NCBI GenBank assembly: GCA_964385055.1
Contig: CAYLMH010000007.1
Location: 1 to 46,869, forward strand
Direction: 5' to 3'
Source: JACRPI01 sp964385055
Lineage (GTDB): Archaea > Nanobdellota > Nanobdellia > Woesearchaeales > DSVV01
Length of the DNA: 46,869 nucleotides
Shown here: positions 15,945-24,490 of the stretch, one piece after another
How the letters are laid out: each line of letters begins with the position of its first letter
Position numbering within the stretch: position 1 is the first letter of the stretch
Program-made: the position numbers and the translations under genes
The notes under the pieces: model-generated
Told to the model about the DNA's origin: nothing
The model's input: the letters and a program-made list of their open reading frames with translations, nothing else
Databases searched by the model: none

Positions 15945-17759
15945 ATGACAAACAAAGGACTCAAAGTAGGTCTTGAAATTCATCAGCAAGTTGCCGGAAA
16001 AAAATTATTCTGCAATTGCCCTGCTGAACTTGCTAACGATGAAGAACAACCTAACCTTGTGGTCAAACGATTCCTTCGCGCAGTAGTTGGTGAGACTGGG
16101 GAAATTGATGTTGCCGCTGCACACGAACAAAAAAAACAAAAATATTTTCTCTATAATTGTTACGATGCGTATAATTGTCTTGTGGACATTGATGAAGAGC
16201 CCCCACAACCAATAAACAAAGAAGCATTAGAAACTGCGCTTGTTGTTTCTCAACTCTTGCACGCGCATATTGTTGATGAAATCCAAGTGATGCGAAAAAC
16301 TGTTGTCGATGGTTCCAACACGACTGGTTTTCAACGAACCTCTCTTGTCGCGCAAAATGGTTTTATCGAAGTCGATGGCAGAAAAATAGGTGTTGACACG
16401 ATTTGCTTAGAAGAGGATTCCGCAAAAATTGTTGAAAGAAAAGGCGACTTTGATGTCTATGATTTATCGCGACTTGGTGTTCCGCTTATTGAAATCGCGA
16501 CTGACGCAAGCATTGATAGTCCTGAACTTGCGCAAAAAGTCGCTGAAAAAATTGGCATGGTTCTTCGCTCTACTGGAAAAGTGAAGCGAGGACTTGGCAC
16601 GATTCGGCAAGACGTCAACGTTTCCATTATTGGAGGTCAACGGGTGGAAATTAAAGGCGCACAGGATTTGAAACTTGTTCCCACTATCGTTAAAAATGAA
16701 ATGCAGCGACAACAAACACTACTTGATGTGCAAAAACAACTCGGCAAATTTGCGATTGAGAAAGATTTTGTGGATGTGACTTCTGCTCTTGAAAAATGTT
16801 CTTCTAAGATTGTCCAGAATACATTAAATGAGAACGGCGTGATTTATGGATTACGATTAGAAGGTTTTGCTGGCTTACTTGGCAAAGAAACAATGCCTGG
16901 CAAACGGATTGGTTCAGAACTCTCCATGTACGCGAAAGCCGCAGCAGGTGTCGGTGGCTTATTTCATAGCGATGAACTTCCCAAATACGGCATTGAACAA
17001 GAATATGTTGATGCGGTGAAGAAAAAATTAGGTTGTGGTGCGAAAGATGGATTTGTGATTATTGCTGATCAAAAAGAAAAAGTACTTCGCGCACTTGAAG
17101 CAGTGTATGCTCGTGCGCTTTCTTTGCAACAGGGTGTACTTAAAGAAGTTCGTAACGCACTTGACGATGGAACAACTGCTTTTATGCGACCAATCCCCGG
17201 CGCTGCGCGTATGTATCCTGAAACAGATGTCATGCCGCTTGTTGCTGATGTGAGTGACTTAAAATTACCTAAATTACTTGAAGAAAGTTCTGCTGATTTT
17301 GTCAAGCTTGGCCTTGCAAAAGATCTTGCTGATTTAATTGCAAAATCTGGCAAAGCTGCTGCATTTGAAAAATGGATTGCGCAGTTTAGAAATCTCAAAC
17401 CTGCATTTATCGCAGAAACTATGATCCCAAAAATTCGTGAAGTGAAAAGAAAATACAATGTTGAGATTGATAAAATTACTGACGAGAAGCTTGAGGAAGT
17501 TTTTGCGGAACTCGATAAAGGGAGTATTCCTAAAGAAGCGCTTGATGATATTCTTCTTGATCTCGCAAAAGAAGGAATGTGCGATTTTTCCAAATATCAA
17601 GGGATGAACGATACTGAGCTTGAGAAAATCTTGAAGAAAATTGTTGCTGATGGTAAAGGAGCACCGCTTGGAACTGTGATGGGAATGGCAATGAAAGAAC
17701 TTCGCGGCAAAGCAGATGGAAAGAAGATTAATGAAATCTTGAGAAAGCTGGTTGGGTAA
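15945..17759 (+). CDS. gatE: Glu-tRNA(Gln) amidotransferase subunit E
   Basis: 604 residues from ATG 15945. With GatD it converts Glu-tRNA-Gln to Gln-tRNA-Gln in archaea, GatE binding the tRNA and acting as kinase/transamidase. The start KVGLEIHQQ, the catalytic cradle with EEDSAKI and SRLGVPLIEIATD, and the central AspRS-like insertion (GAD domain, about residues 270-400, with RLEGFAGLLG) separate GatE from bacterial GatB. The C-terminal YqeY-like tail is present. TATA ATTAATAAAA at 15913-15922 predicts a leaderless mRNA; an earlier in-frame start at 15879 would lie inside the methyltransferase gene. No gatD is in the window. Confidence 0.95.
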   Translation: MTNKGLKVGLEIHQQVAGKKLFCNCPAELANDEEQPNLVVKRFLRAVVGETGEIDVAAAHEQKKQKYFLYNCYDAYNCLVDIDEEPPQPINKEALETALVVSQLLHAHIVDEIQVMRKTVVDGSNTTGFQRTSLVAQNGFIEVDGRKIGVDTICLEEDSAKIVERKGDFDVYDLSRLGVPLIEIATDASIDSPELAQKVAEKIGMVLRSTGKVKRGLGTIRQDVNVSIIGGQRVEIKGAQDLKLVPTIVKNEMQRQQTLLDVQKQLGKFAIEKDFVDVTSALEKCSSKIVQNTLNENGVIYGLRLEGFAGLLGKETMPGKRIGSELSMYAKAAAGVGGLFHSDELPKYGIEQEYVDAVKKKLGCGAKDGFVIIADQKEKVLRALEAVYARALSLQQGVLKEVRNALDDGTTAFMRPIPGAARMYPETDVMPLVADVSDLKLPKLLEESSADFVKLGLAKDLADLIAKSGKAAAFEKWIAQFRNLKPAFIAETMIPKIREVKRKYNVEIDKITDEKLEEVFAELDKGSIPKEALDDILLDLAKEGMCDFSKYQGMNDTELEKILKKIVADGKGAPLGTVMGMAMKELRGKADGKKINEILRKLVG

Positions 17760-17801
17760 GAAAGAAGAAAAAACTAAAAAAAGAAGATAAAAAAAAGAGA
17801 A

Positions 17802-18881
17802 TTATTTACCCATTACTGTTTCTATTATTCTTGCTTCAACAATGTAGGGATCAACATTTGCACATGGTCGTCTGTCTTCAAGGTATCCTTTATGTTCAAT
17901 TGCAACTTGCCAAGGTATTCTGATGCTTGCTCCTCTGTCAGAAACTCCTGCTCTAAATTCTTTGTAACTGCATGTTTCATGTTGTCCTGTTAATCTGTTT
18001 TTAATTCCTTCACCATATACTGCAATATGCGCGTCATGATTTCTTCGCAACCGCTCAATTATTTCAGGGAAGTCTGCATCACTTTCTCGCATTGCTCTGT
18101 TTGAGAAATTCGTATGCATGCCTGCACCATTCCATTCTTTTTCTGGCTTTGCTGCAAGAGACGCAATAACACCGTGCTCTTCTGCAATTCTATTCAAAAG
18201 ATATCTTGCAATGATCAAGTCATCTGCTACTCTCAATGGATCACTTGCAGGTGTTCCGTTCCCCATTTGGAACTCCCATTGCCCTGGCATAACTTCTCCA
18301 TTTGCTCCTGCAATTACTAACTTTGCATCAAGACATGCAAAAAGATGTTTTTCCATAATTTCTCTTCCAAAAATTCTATCCGCACCAACACCACAATAAT
18401 ACGGACCTTGCTTTGCAGGCAAACCTTTTTCTGGAAAGCCGAGTGGTCTTCCAACTCCTCCTTGATCTGCCCGCATGAATGTATATTCCTGCTCTAAGCC
18501 AAACCAAAACTCTGCTGTGTTATGCGCTTCTACCTGTGCACGAAGTACTGCACGAGTGTTAGAAGGATGTGGTGTGTCTCCTGGAACAACCATGACTTCA
18601 CAGAGTACTAATATAGAAAGATACTCGGGTTGCATTTTGGATCTTACAGGATCAAGATATACTCGAACTGGTTTTAGAACACAATCAGATGCATGGCCTT
18701 CTGCCTGCTCTGTGCTGCTTCCATCAAATCCCCAGATAGGAATCTTCTTTATACTTTCATCAGGAACTGTTACTGTTTGTATTGTTGTTCCCTCTGGAAC
18801 CTCAAACACTTTTGGCTTTCCACGGATCGCTGCTGTTGGCTTTACACCATCTAACCACAAATATTCTGCAATTACTTTCAT
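17802..18881 (-). CDS. glnA: Glutamine synthetase type II (eukaryotic-type)
   Basis: 359 residues from ATG 18881; makes glutamine from glutamate, ammonia and ATP. The short length and motifs WGFDGSST, GLEQEYTF, GQWEFQ, NGAGMHTNFS, DRGASIRIPW and YLEDRRPCANVDPY are those of GSII, the type of eukaryotes and some bacteria; most archaea have the ~440-residue GSI. It has no GSI adenylylation loop. A very strong Shine-Dalgarno site (GGAGGGG) lies just upstream, with a TATA-like box near 18930. It is transcribed away from an Lrp-family regulator, a likely controller. Acquisition from bacteria is probable but needs a tree. Confidence 0.93.
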   Translation of the reverse strand: MKVIAEYLWLDGVKPTAAIRGKPKVFEVPEGTTIQTVTVPDESIKKIPIWGFDGSSTEQAEGHASDCVLKPVRVYLDPVRSKMQPEYLSILVLCEVMVVPGDTPHPSNTRAVLRAQVEAHNTAEFWFGLEQEYTFMRADQGGVGRPLGFPEKGLPAKQGPYYCGVGADRIFGREIMEKHLFACLDAKLVIAGANGEVMPGQWEFQMGNGTPASDPLRVADDLIIARYLLNRIAEEHGVIASLAAKPEKEWNGAGMHTNFSNRAMRESDADFPEIIERLRRNHDAHIAVYGEGIKNRLTGQHETCSYKEFRAGVSDRGASIRIPWQVAIEHKGYLEDRRPCANVDPYIVEARIIETVMGK

Positions 18882-18884
18882 CAC

Positions 18885-19069
18885 TAACCCCTCCTTTCTC
18901 TGTCATCTTATTATTTCTCGTTTGCTGGGATAAATAAGGATTATTCGGATTGCACTGTATTAATACTTATTTTAGATTTTTTGAAACAAATGATTGTTTA
19001 TTTTATAAAAACTAAATATTTGTTGAACAAAAGACATATAAATTGCAACAGACTAAACAAAACAACAAA
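18885..19069. promoter_or_regulatory. Divergent promoter region between GSII and Lrp genes
   Basis: Holds the GGAGGGG ribosome site and a TATTTAT box for the left gene and ACATATAAAT (about 19033-19042) for the right gene. Between them is an AT-rich stretch with ACAAAT near 18987 and ATATTTGT near 19016 in inverted orientation, plus TTTATTTTATAAAAACTAAA, which may be an operator for the Lrp protein. The operator is a guess from symmetry only. Confidence 0.4.
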
Positions 19070-19516
19070 ATGAACATCGACAATAAAGACAAAGCAATTC
19101 TCAACGTGCTTCTCGAAAACAGCAGACTCAGCCTTCGCGAAATTGCAAAAAAAACTGGCATGAGCACTGCAACTGTTATGCATCGTATCCATGCACTGGA
19201 AAAAGAAAAAATAATTGGGCATTATAGCGCACAGCTTGATTATGAAAAACTAGGATATGACATTACTATTATCGTTGAAATGCAGGTAAGTAAAGGGAAG
19301 TTGGAACAAGTGGAAAAAAAGATTGCATTGCATCCTAACGTTGTTGCTGTCTATGATGTTACTGGCGCATTTGATGTAGTTATTATTGCGCGATTTAAAA
19401 ATAGAAAATTGATGGACGCATTTTTGAAACATATTCAGACGTTTGATTTTGTGTTGCGAACGAATACACAATTGGTTTTGAAGACGATGAAAGAAGAAAG
19501 GATTAAGGTGCAGTGA
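19070..19516 (+). CDS. Lrp/AsnC-family transcription regulator
   Basis: 148 residues from ATG 19070; the TATA box centred near 19037 supports this start over one at 19043. The N-terminal helix-turn-helix (LSLREIAKKTGMSTATVMHRIHALE) is followed by the ligand-binding RAM/AsnC domain (HPNVVAVYDVTGAFDVVIIARF). Lrp proteins form octamers and sense amino acids. Being divergent from glutamine synthetase, it may respond to glutamine or another amino acid and control that gene and itself; this is inferred from position. Confidence 0.92.
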   Translation: MNIDNKDKAILNVLLENSRLSLREIAKKTGMSTATVMHRIHALEKEKIIGHYSAQLDYEKLGYDITIIVEMQVSKGKLEQVEKKIALHPNVVAVYDVTGAFDVVIIARFKNRKLMDAFLKHIQTFDFVLRTNTQLVLKTMKEERIKVQ

Positions 19517-19549
19517 AATTTATATAGAAAGAAGGATTTCTTTCCTACT

Positions 19550-19786
19550 ATGAACGGTAGACAAATGCTTGAGACAATGCTTGGAATTCAAGAAAGATAT
19601 AAAGATCACCGAGATCTTGAAAGTTTGCAAATAGAACTTCTCGGTATTGTTCCTGAACTGAGGAATCCTGGACTTGCAGGGATGGGAGATTCATACAGAA
19701 GTGCACTTGATGTTTACAACGTTCTACGCGAAGAATTTCCTCTTGGAACTCCTGGGATTCAAGAAATTCGAAGCAATAGGATTTAA
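19550..19786 (+). CDS. Small unknown protein
   Basis: 78 residues, mostly helical and charged, with a Gly/Pro-containing middle (NPGLAGMGDSY). TATA TTTATATAG centred near 19522 lies 26-28 nt before the ATG, so it has its own leaderless transcript. No family recognised. The promoter, intact frame and ordinary composition support it being real. It sits between the Lrp gene and convergent adk. Confidence 0.65.
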   Translation: MNGRQMLETMLGIQERYKDHRDLESLQIELLGIVPELRNPGLAGMGDSYRSALDVYNVLREEFPLGTPGIQEIRSNRI

Positions 19787-19810
19787 GTTGTAAAAAGGAA
19801 AAAGAAAAAA

Positions 19811-20458
19811 TTATTTTTTCTCAAGAATTCTTACAATTTCGTTGAACACTACTTGAATATCCTGATCTCCATCCACTTCATGCAACATTTTTTTCTTTTT
19901 GTAATACTGAATTAATGGTGCAGTCAATGTTCGATACGTTTCCATCCGCTTGTGGACTGTTTCTGGCTTGTCGTCATCACGCTGCATGAGTTTTTCGCCG
20001 CATTTATCACAGCTGTCTTTCTTTTTTGGAGGATTTGTTTCAATATGAAATACTGCACTGCATTTTGGACAAGAACGTCTTCCGGAGAGACGTTTTATGA
20101 GCACTGCTTCATCCACGACGAGAGAGATAACTGCGTCTAGTTTTTGTTTTATTTCCTTCAAGAGCTGATCAAACCCTTCTGCCTGCGGAATTGTTCGCGG
20201 AAATCCATCAAGAAGATAGCCGTTTTTGCAATCTGATTTCTGCAATCGTTCTTTCACTAATCCTAACGTGATACTGTCGTCCACTAATTTTCCTGCTTTG
20301 AGAATTGCATCCGCCTGTTTTCCTAACGATGTTTGCTCCTTGATTGCTTGCCGAAACATATCACCTGTAGAAATCTGCGGAATATTGTATTTTTTGCAGA
20401 TGTGCTGTGCCTGTGTTCCTTTACCTACACCAGGTGGACCGAGAAAGATGATTCGCAT
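19811..20458 (-). CDS. adk: Adenylate kinase, zinc-LID type
   Basis: 215 residues. Interconverts ATP + AMP and 2 ADP. P-loop GPPGVGKGTQ at 8-17, AMP site STGDMFR, GFPRT, and a LID domain with four Cys (CPKC...CDKC) that would bind zinc. This is the long, bacterial-like Adk and not the short trimeric archaeal AdkA. It ends in EIVRILEKK. TATA CATATAAAC centred near 20486 gives a leaderless mRNA. Confidence 0.95.
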   Translation of the reverse strand: MRIIFLGPPGVGKGTQAQHICKKYNIPQISTGDMFRQAIKEQTSLGKQADAILKAGKLVDDSITLGLVKERLQKSDCKNGYLLDGFPRTIPQAEGFDQLLKEIKQKLDAVISLVVDEAVLIKRLSGRRSCPKCSAVFHIETNPPKKKDSCDKCGEKLMQRDDDKPETVHKRMETYRTLTAPLIQYYKKKKMLHEVDGDQDIQVVFNEIVRILEKK

Positions 20459-20490
20459 GAGGATTTAGAGAAGGAGCGAGTTTATATGCT

Positions 20491-21582
20491 TTACTTCTTT
20501 ATGAGTGCATTTAAGGTGTCAAACAACTCCTTATTCCCATCCCATTTTATCTTTTTGATATTTTTTTTGTACTGCTCTTGTTTTTCGAGAAATGTGTTGA
20601 AATTTTCTTCGCTAATATCTTTCACTGCCATGCCATACTGCAATTTGTTGATATAATGCCCATTCACAATCTGCTCAAACTGCCGCTTTATTGGAATGGA
20701 AAAAATTGGCTTCTCTAAACATAATGCTTCGCTTAATGTAGTGAATCCTCCATTGATGATTACTGCATCCGCTGCCGCAAGATCTTTCACATACTCCTCT
20801 TTGTTGAATTTTTTAAAGAGCAGATTTTCTTCTCTTGCTTCTTTATTGAATCCATAAATGATGAATTGTTTGTTGATCTTTTTGAGAATAGGAAGCATTC
20901 GTTTGTAACTGGATGATGTTTGATAGACAAAAATATGTCCTTTGTTTTTTTGTTCAATGCTCTTCTGTGCCTTGCTTGTTTGTTTTTGTTCTTCACTTTT
21001 TATTTTCTTATGTTTCATTTCCTGCACTTCTTGTTTTATTACAGGAGGAACAAGCAGAGTATTTTTCTTGTTTATTTTGGTTGGAAAAAATGTAGTAATA
21101 ATTGTGTTGTCTGGATTAGGAAGAAATGTGTGAATAACTAATTTGGAATATATCTCTGTCAGCCACTGTCCTCTTATTCTGTCAATTTTTGTGTTTGTAA
21201 TACTATGCTGGTTATCTATGCTGATTGTGGGAACATTGAATATTTTTGACCAGTACATAAGGAATGGCTCGAAATCTGTAATTACTACCTCTGGTTTGTG
21301 TTTCATAAACGCAATTGGATATTGCAATGATGCAAGCGCCATGAGCGGCAATTTTGCGATATTGACTATTCCTGTCAGAAAACTGCTGACGGTATTATTG
21401 ATATAATACATATGAAATCCAAGAATTCTCTTGACTGGGAAGAACTGTTGTAGATATGTATAGCCTTTTCCATGACTGAAGATATGCACGACGTTGTCTT
21501 TTTTTAACTCATCGAGAATTGTTTTCGCACGGATAGCATGACCATTGCCTTCTCCCGCGACACCGTAGAATATTACTGCCAT
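20491..21582 (-). CDS. MurG-like (GT-B) glycosyltransferase
   Basis: 363 residues. Start FYGVAGEGNGHAIRAKTILD and the C-terminal INGGFTTLSEALCLEKPIFSIP are the two nucleotide-sugar binding regions of the GT28/MurG-like fold, closest in style to the archaeal MJ1255-type family. It likely transfers a sugar in the cytosol to a lipid or protein destined for the surface. A Lys/Gln-rich insertion (KKIKSEEQKQTSKAQKSI) lies between the two domains. TATA CTTTTTATACAC centred near 21609 implies a leaderless mRNA. Acceptor unknown. Confidence 0.83.
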   Translation of the reverse strand: MAVIFYGVAGEGNGHAIRAKTILDELKKDNVVHIFSHGKGYTYLQQFFPVKRILGFHMYYINNTVSSFLTGIVNIAKLPLMALASLQYPIAFMKHKPEVVITDFEPFLMYWSKIFNVPTISIDNQHSITNTKIDRIRGQWLTEIYSKLVIHTFLPNPDNTIITTFFPTKINKKNTLLVPPVIKQEVQEMKHKKIKSEEQKQTSKAQKSIEQKNKGHIFVYQTSSSYKRMLPILKKINKQFIIYGFNKEAREENLLFKKFNKEEYVKDLAAADAVIINGGFTTLSEALCLEKPIFSIPIKRQFEQIVNGHYINKLQYGMAVKDISEENFNTFLEKQEQYKKNIKKIKWDGNKELFDTLNALIKK

Positions 21583-21677
21583 TGTCGAGAGAATTTCATA
21601 AGTGTATAAAAAGAATGCCTTTTGAATGCTGTTTTCATTCGAAACATATATAAATGACTTGCAATTTCAAAAGTTTC

Positions 21678-22106
21678 ATGCCAAAATTCCAAGAATCTGA
21701 TCCACAGAAACTTATCACAGCAGTAGCACAAGAACTGAAAAAACAAAGCACGTTCAAAGCTCCAGTGTGGGCATCATTCGCAAAAACAGGCGCTAACGCA
21801 GCACGTCCTCCTACAGATCCAGACTGGTGGTATGCTCGCGCAGCAGCACTTCTTCGTAAAATCGCAGTTCGCGGTCCAATTGGAACAGAAAAGCTCCGTG
21901 TTATCTACGGCGGCAGAAAACGACGAGGACACCAACCTGCAGAATTCAGAAAAACCGGCGGAAGCGCAATCAGAAAAGTATTGCAGCAACTCCAAACAGC
22001 AGGATATGTTAAATATAAAGACAAAGGCATCAAAAAAGGACGAATCATTACTCCACAAGGACTTTCTTTCCTTGACAAAGTTGGAAAAACAGTCAAAAAC
22101 CAGTGA
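21678..22106 (+). CDS. rps19e: Small-subunit ribosomal protein S19e
   Basis: 142 residues from ATG 21678 (MPKFQES); TATA ACATATATAAAT centred near 21649 supports this start over an earlier in-frame one at 21654. Family markers: PPTDPDWWYARAAALLRK, VYGGRKRRGHQP-like YGGRKRRGHQPAEF and KGRIITPQGLSFLD. S19e is specific to archaea and eukaryotes. It is followed by L39e and L31e, the conserved archaeal order. Confidence 0.97.
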   Translation: MPKFQESDPQKLITAVAQELKKQSTFKAPVWASFAKTGANAARPPTDPDWWYARAAALLRKIAVRGPIGTEKLRVIYGGRKRRGHQPAEFRKTGGSAIRKVLQQLQTAGYVKYKDKGIKKGRIITPQGLSFLDKVGKTVKNQ

Positions 22107-22111
22107 TTATT

Positions 22112-22285
22112 ATGGCACGAAATATTCATGTAAGCAGAAAATTACGATTAGCGAAAGTCGGCAAACAGACTCGATGGGCACCTTTCTGGGCAGTTCCTAA
22201 AAAGTACGGCAAAGGAAGACGAGTACACCCTGGACGACTCACTGTTGTCAAAAGAAACTGGCGCCGCGTTAAAACAAAAGCATAA
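22112..22285 (+). CDS. rpl39e: Large-subunit ribosomal protein L39e
   Basis: 57 residues from ATG 22112. Very basic; the pattern KLRLAKVGKQTRWAPFW and the end KRNWRRVKTKA fit L39e, a small protein lining the exit tunnel. It has a few more residues than the usual 51 (an insertion KGRRVHPGRLTV). It starts 5 bp after S19e, in the same operon. Confidence 0.9.
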   Translation: MARNIHVSRKLRLAKVGKQTRWAPFWAVPKKYGKGRRVHPGRLTVVKRNWRRVKTKA

Positions 22286-22296
22286 ATGTGAATCCT

Positions 22297-22710
22297 ATGG
22301 CTGAAAAACTAGAACGAACATACACTATTCCACTCAGACGAGAATACCTCAAAGTTCCTCAATACAGACGAACTGAAAAAGCATCTCGCGCATTACGAGA
22401 ATTCCTCGTCAAACACATGAAATCTGAGAATATTCGAATTGGCAAATTTCTTAACGAACACCTTTGGATGCACGGCATGAAAAACCCGCCGCACCATGTG
22501 CGCGTGAATGTCGTCAAAGTTCCAGAAGGAACTGTTTACGCAGAACTCTTTGGCAAGCCACTCAAATTTGGTAAAGACGAGAAAAAAGAAACAAAAGCTA
22601 AAGAAGAAAAGAAAACTGAGAAATCAGTAGAGAATATTGTTGACGCAGAAGTCACTTCTGAAAAGAAAGAAGCTAAAGCAAAGCCAAAGAAAGAAGCAAA
22701 AAAAGAATAA
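22297..22710 (+). CDS. rpl31e: Large-subunit ribosomal protein L31e with Lys/Glu-rich tail
   Basis: 137 residues from ATG 22297. The first 85 residues are L31e (TYTIPLRREYLKVPQYRRTEKA, then NEHLWMHG and PPHHVRV). After residue 85 a long Lys/Glu/Ala tail (KKETKAKEEKKTEK and similar) replaces the usual short end. L31e sits near the exit tunnel, so the tail may reach the nascent-chain or SRP area. It is the last gene of the S19e-L39e-L31e operon. Confidence 0.95.
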   Translation: MAEKLERTYTIPLRREYLKVPQYRRTEKASRALREFLVKHMKSENIRIGKFLNEHLWMHGMKNPPHHVRVNVVKVPEGTVYAELFGKPLKFGKDEKKETKAKEEKKTEKSVENIVDAEVTSEKKEAKAKPKKEAKKE

Positions 22711-22736
22711 ATTCTTTATTTTTTATGTTCATTCTC

Positions 22737-23390
22737 TTAAAAAATTAAAACATATTCTTTCATCACTTTTTGTATTGTACAGTAATTTCCCAATTGTCCA
22801 AGAACTATTCTTGAAACACCGACAAATTCAGGAGTCATGAAGCAGGATGAATCTCGTTCTCCACTTGGTGTTTTTGGTTCACCTATTCCAAGAGTAATAT
22901 GTGGTTGAAATTTGTCGAACGCTGCACTTCGATAATTTTGTAGCCAGATTTTTGTTATTGGGTCAATTTTTCCATAAAACGACGCAGCATCTTCACACGT
23001 ATACTGCAGAAAAGGAGCAAGCGCTTCCATTATTTTTGTGTGTATTCCCACAAGCTCTTCTGTTTTCACAATATCAAGCTCAACACCAGTATATCCATTC
23101 GGCAATTGTTTTTTTCTCACTCCATTGGTCGTCAGAACAATTGGTTTTTGTTCTTTTAACGCAATTTCCAACGCAGATGCAACTGCTTCTTGCTCTTCTT
23201 CCTTAATGAATCCTTGCGCAAGCGTGATATGCGGAAGACAAAGCGTTTCAGCGCTTTGACTAAACAAAGGATATACTCCTTCTCGAACTCCTTGTAAATC
23301 TCTGTTGTACCCAAAAACTCTATGAGTAAACAGGTAGAGATCTCCACGATTGAGAGCTGGACACAGAAATGCAATGTCTATGGCGATCAT
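22737..23390 (-). CDS. 2H phosphoesterase (2'-5' RNA ligase-like)
   Basis: 217 residues from ATG 23390; a longer frame to 23474 would run into the divergent neighbour's promoter. Two copies of the catalytic H-x-T motif: LPHITLAQG (His54, Thr56) and QPHITLGIG (His164, Thr166), about 110 residues apart as in the 2H superfamily. Members hydrolyse cyclic phosphodiesters or 2'-5' linkages in RNA. The N-terminal 50 residues are family-divergent. Exact substrate unknown. Confidence 0.82.
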   Translation of the reverse strand: MIAIDIAFLCPALNRGDLYLFTHRVFGYNRDLQGVREGVYPLFSQSAETLCLPHITLAQGFIKEEEQEAVASALEIALKEQKPIVLTTNGVRKKQLPNGYTGVELDIVKTEELVGIHTKIMEALAPFLQYTCEDAASFYGKIDPITKIWLQNYRSAAFDKFQPHITLGIGEPKTPSGERDSSCFMTPEFVGVSRIVLGQLGNYCTIQKVMKEYVLIF

Positions 23391-23467
23391 ACAACAAAGA
23401 AATAGATTTAGATTTAAAAAGTTTGAGAGCAATAAACTATATAAACTGCACACCCTCATACATTTCC

Positions 23468-23839
23468 ATGACAAAAAAGATCATCCTTGTTGCTGACGAT
23501 GAACCGCATATTGTCGACCTCATCAAACTTAGTTTAGGAGCAGAAGACTATGAAATTGTCGAAGCAACTGATGGCAAAGAAGTACTCAAACTCGTCGCAA
23601 AGAAAAAACCAGACCTCATTCTTCTTGACGTTATGATGCCTGGCCTTGATGGCTACGAAGTCTGCAGACGAATTCGACAAAATCCTGCGACAAAAGACAT
23701 TGTTATCGCAATGGTCTCTGCAAAAAAAGAAGACCATGATATTTTAACAGGCATTGACAAAGGAGCAATTGCCTATATTACTAAACCATTTAGTCCGATT
23801 GAATTGCAAGAAAAAGTCCGCGAATTACTTCGTCTCTGA
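23468..23839 (+). CDS. Stand-alone response-regulator receiver (CheY-like)
   Basis: 123 residues from ATG 23468, set by the TATA box ACTATATAAAC centred near 23441 (leaderless). A complete receiver domain: acidic pair Asp10-Asp11, phospho-acceptor Asp54 (ILLDVMMPGLDGYEV), Ser84 and Lys106 (ITKPF). No output domain. No histidine kinase is in the window, so it is an orphan; it may pair with a kinase elsewhere or act in a signal relay. Most similar in style to PleD/CheY-type receivers. Confidence 0.93.
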   Translation: MTKKIILVADDEPHIVDLIKLSLGAEDYEIVEATDGKEVLKLVAKKKPDLILLDVMMPGLDGYEVCRRIRQNPATKDIVIAMVSAKKEDHDILTGIDKGAIAYITKPFSPIELQEKVRELLRL

Positions 23840-23916
23840 TTTTTGCATGAAATATGGAAAACTATATATAAAAAAACAAAAGAGAAATTAGATAGTACAT
23901 AAGGAGGAGGATGTTC

Positions 23917-24423
23917 ATGAAAAAAATTCTAATGGTTATTGTTATTGCAGTGCTTCTTCTTGCACTTGGTGCATGCAGACAAGAAGCAGATACTACGGGG
24001 AAAACAACTGAATCAGGAACTGCTGATTCTGGTGAAACAGACAGTGAAGATACTGAAGACAGCGGAACTATGGACACAGAGACTGCAGCTGAAGATGTTG
24101 ATGTCAACGCTGATGAAGAAGCGTTTGTTCAAACAGGCAAAGCACGCGAAGAAGTTACTGTCACTATCGATGGCGCAAGCCCTTCCACAATTGTTGTTGA
24201 AAAAGGTGAACTTGTCACGCTTGTCGTCTTTAGCGAGCGCTTAAAACCAACGCAGATTTACAATGAGGATCTTCTTGTCGATGAGAGTGTGGACAGAGGA
24301 GGAACCATTGAACTCACTATTGAAGCAAACGAAGAAGGAGTCTTCTACTTCACTGACAAAAACACCGGCGATGAATTGTTTAAGTTTATGGTTGCTGGCA
24401 TGAGTTTTGGTCAGAGTAATTAG
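23917..24423 (+). CDS. Lipoprotein with cupredoxin-like domain lacking copper ligands
   Basis: 168 residues from ATG 23917. AAGGAGGAGG ends directly before ATG 23911, so the ATG six bases later has proper spacing. Signal peptide MKKILMVIVIAVLLLALGAC ends in a lipobox; the Cys would be lipidated. An acidic Thr/Ser/Glu/Asp linker (about 22-65) precedes a beta domain (VTVTIDGASPSTIVVEKGELVTLVVFSE ... GVFYFTDKN) in the order of a cupredoxin fold. The usual His and Cys copper ligands are absent, so it probably binds no copper. It has a TATA box (ACTATATATAAAA) near 23862 and a leader of about 30 nt. Confidence 0.75.
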   Translation: MKKILMVIVIAVLLLALGACRQEADTTGKTTESGTADSGETDSEDTEDSGTMDTETAAEDVDVNADEEAFVQTGKAREEVTVTIDGASPSTIVVEKGELVTLVVFSERLKPTQIYNEDLLVDESVDRGGTIELTIEANEEGVFYFTDKNTGDELFKFMVAGMSFGQSN

Positions 24424-24490
24424 AATTATTTTTTACTTCTTTTTTCTATTTTTCTTGGTTTTTTAATTTTCTCTTCTCTTAAGAATTGGA

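Noticed and set aside
22737..23474. Longer start for the 2H phosphoesterase at 23474
   Set aside because: It would overlap the start and promoter of the divergent receiver gene and adds unrelated hydrophobic residues.
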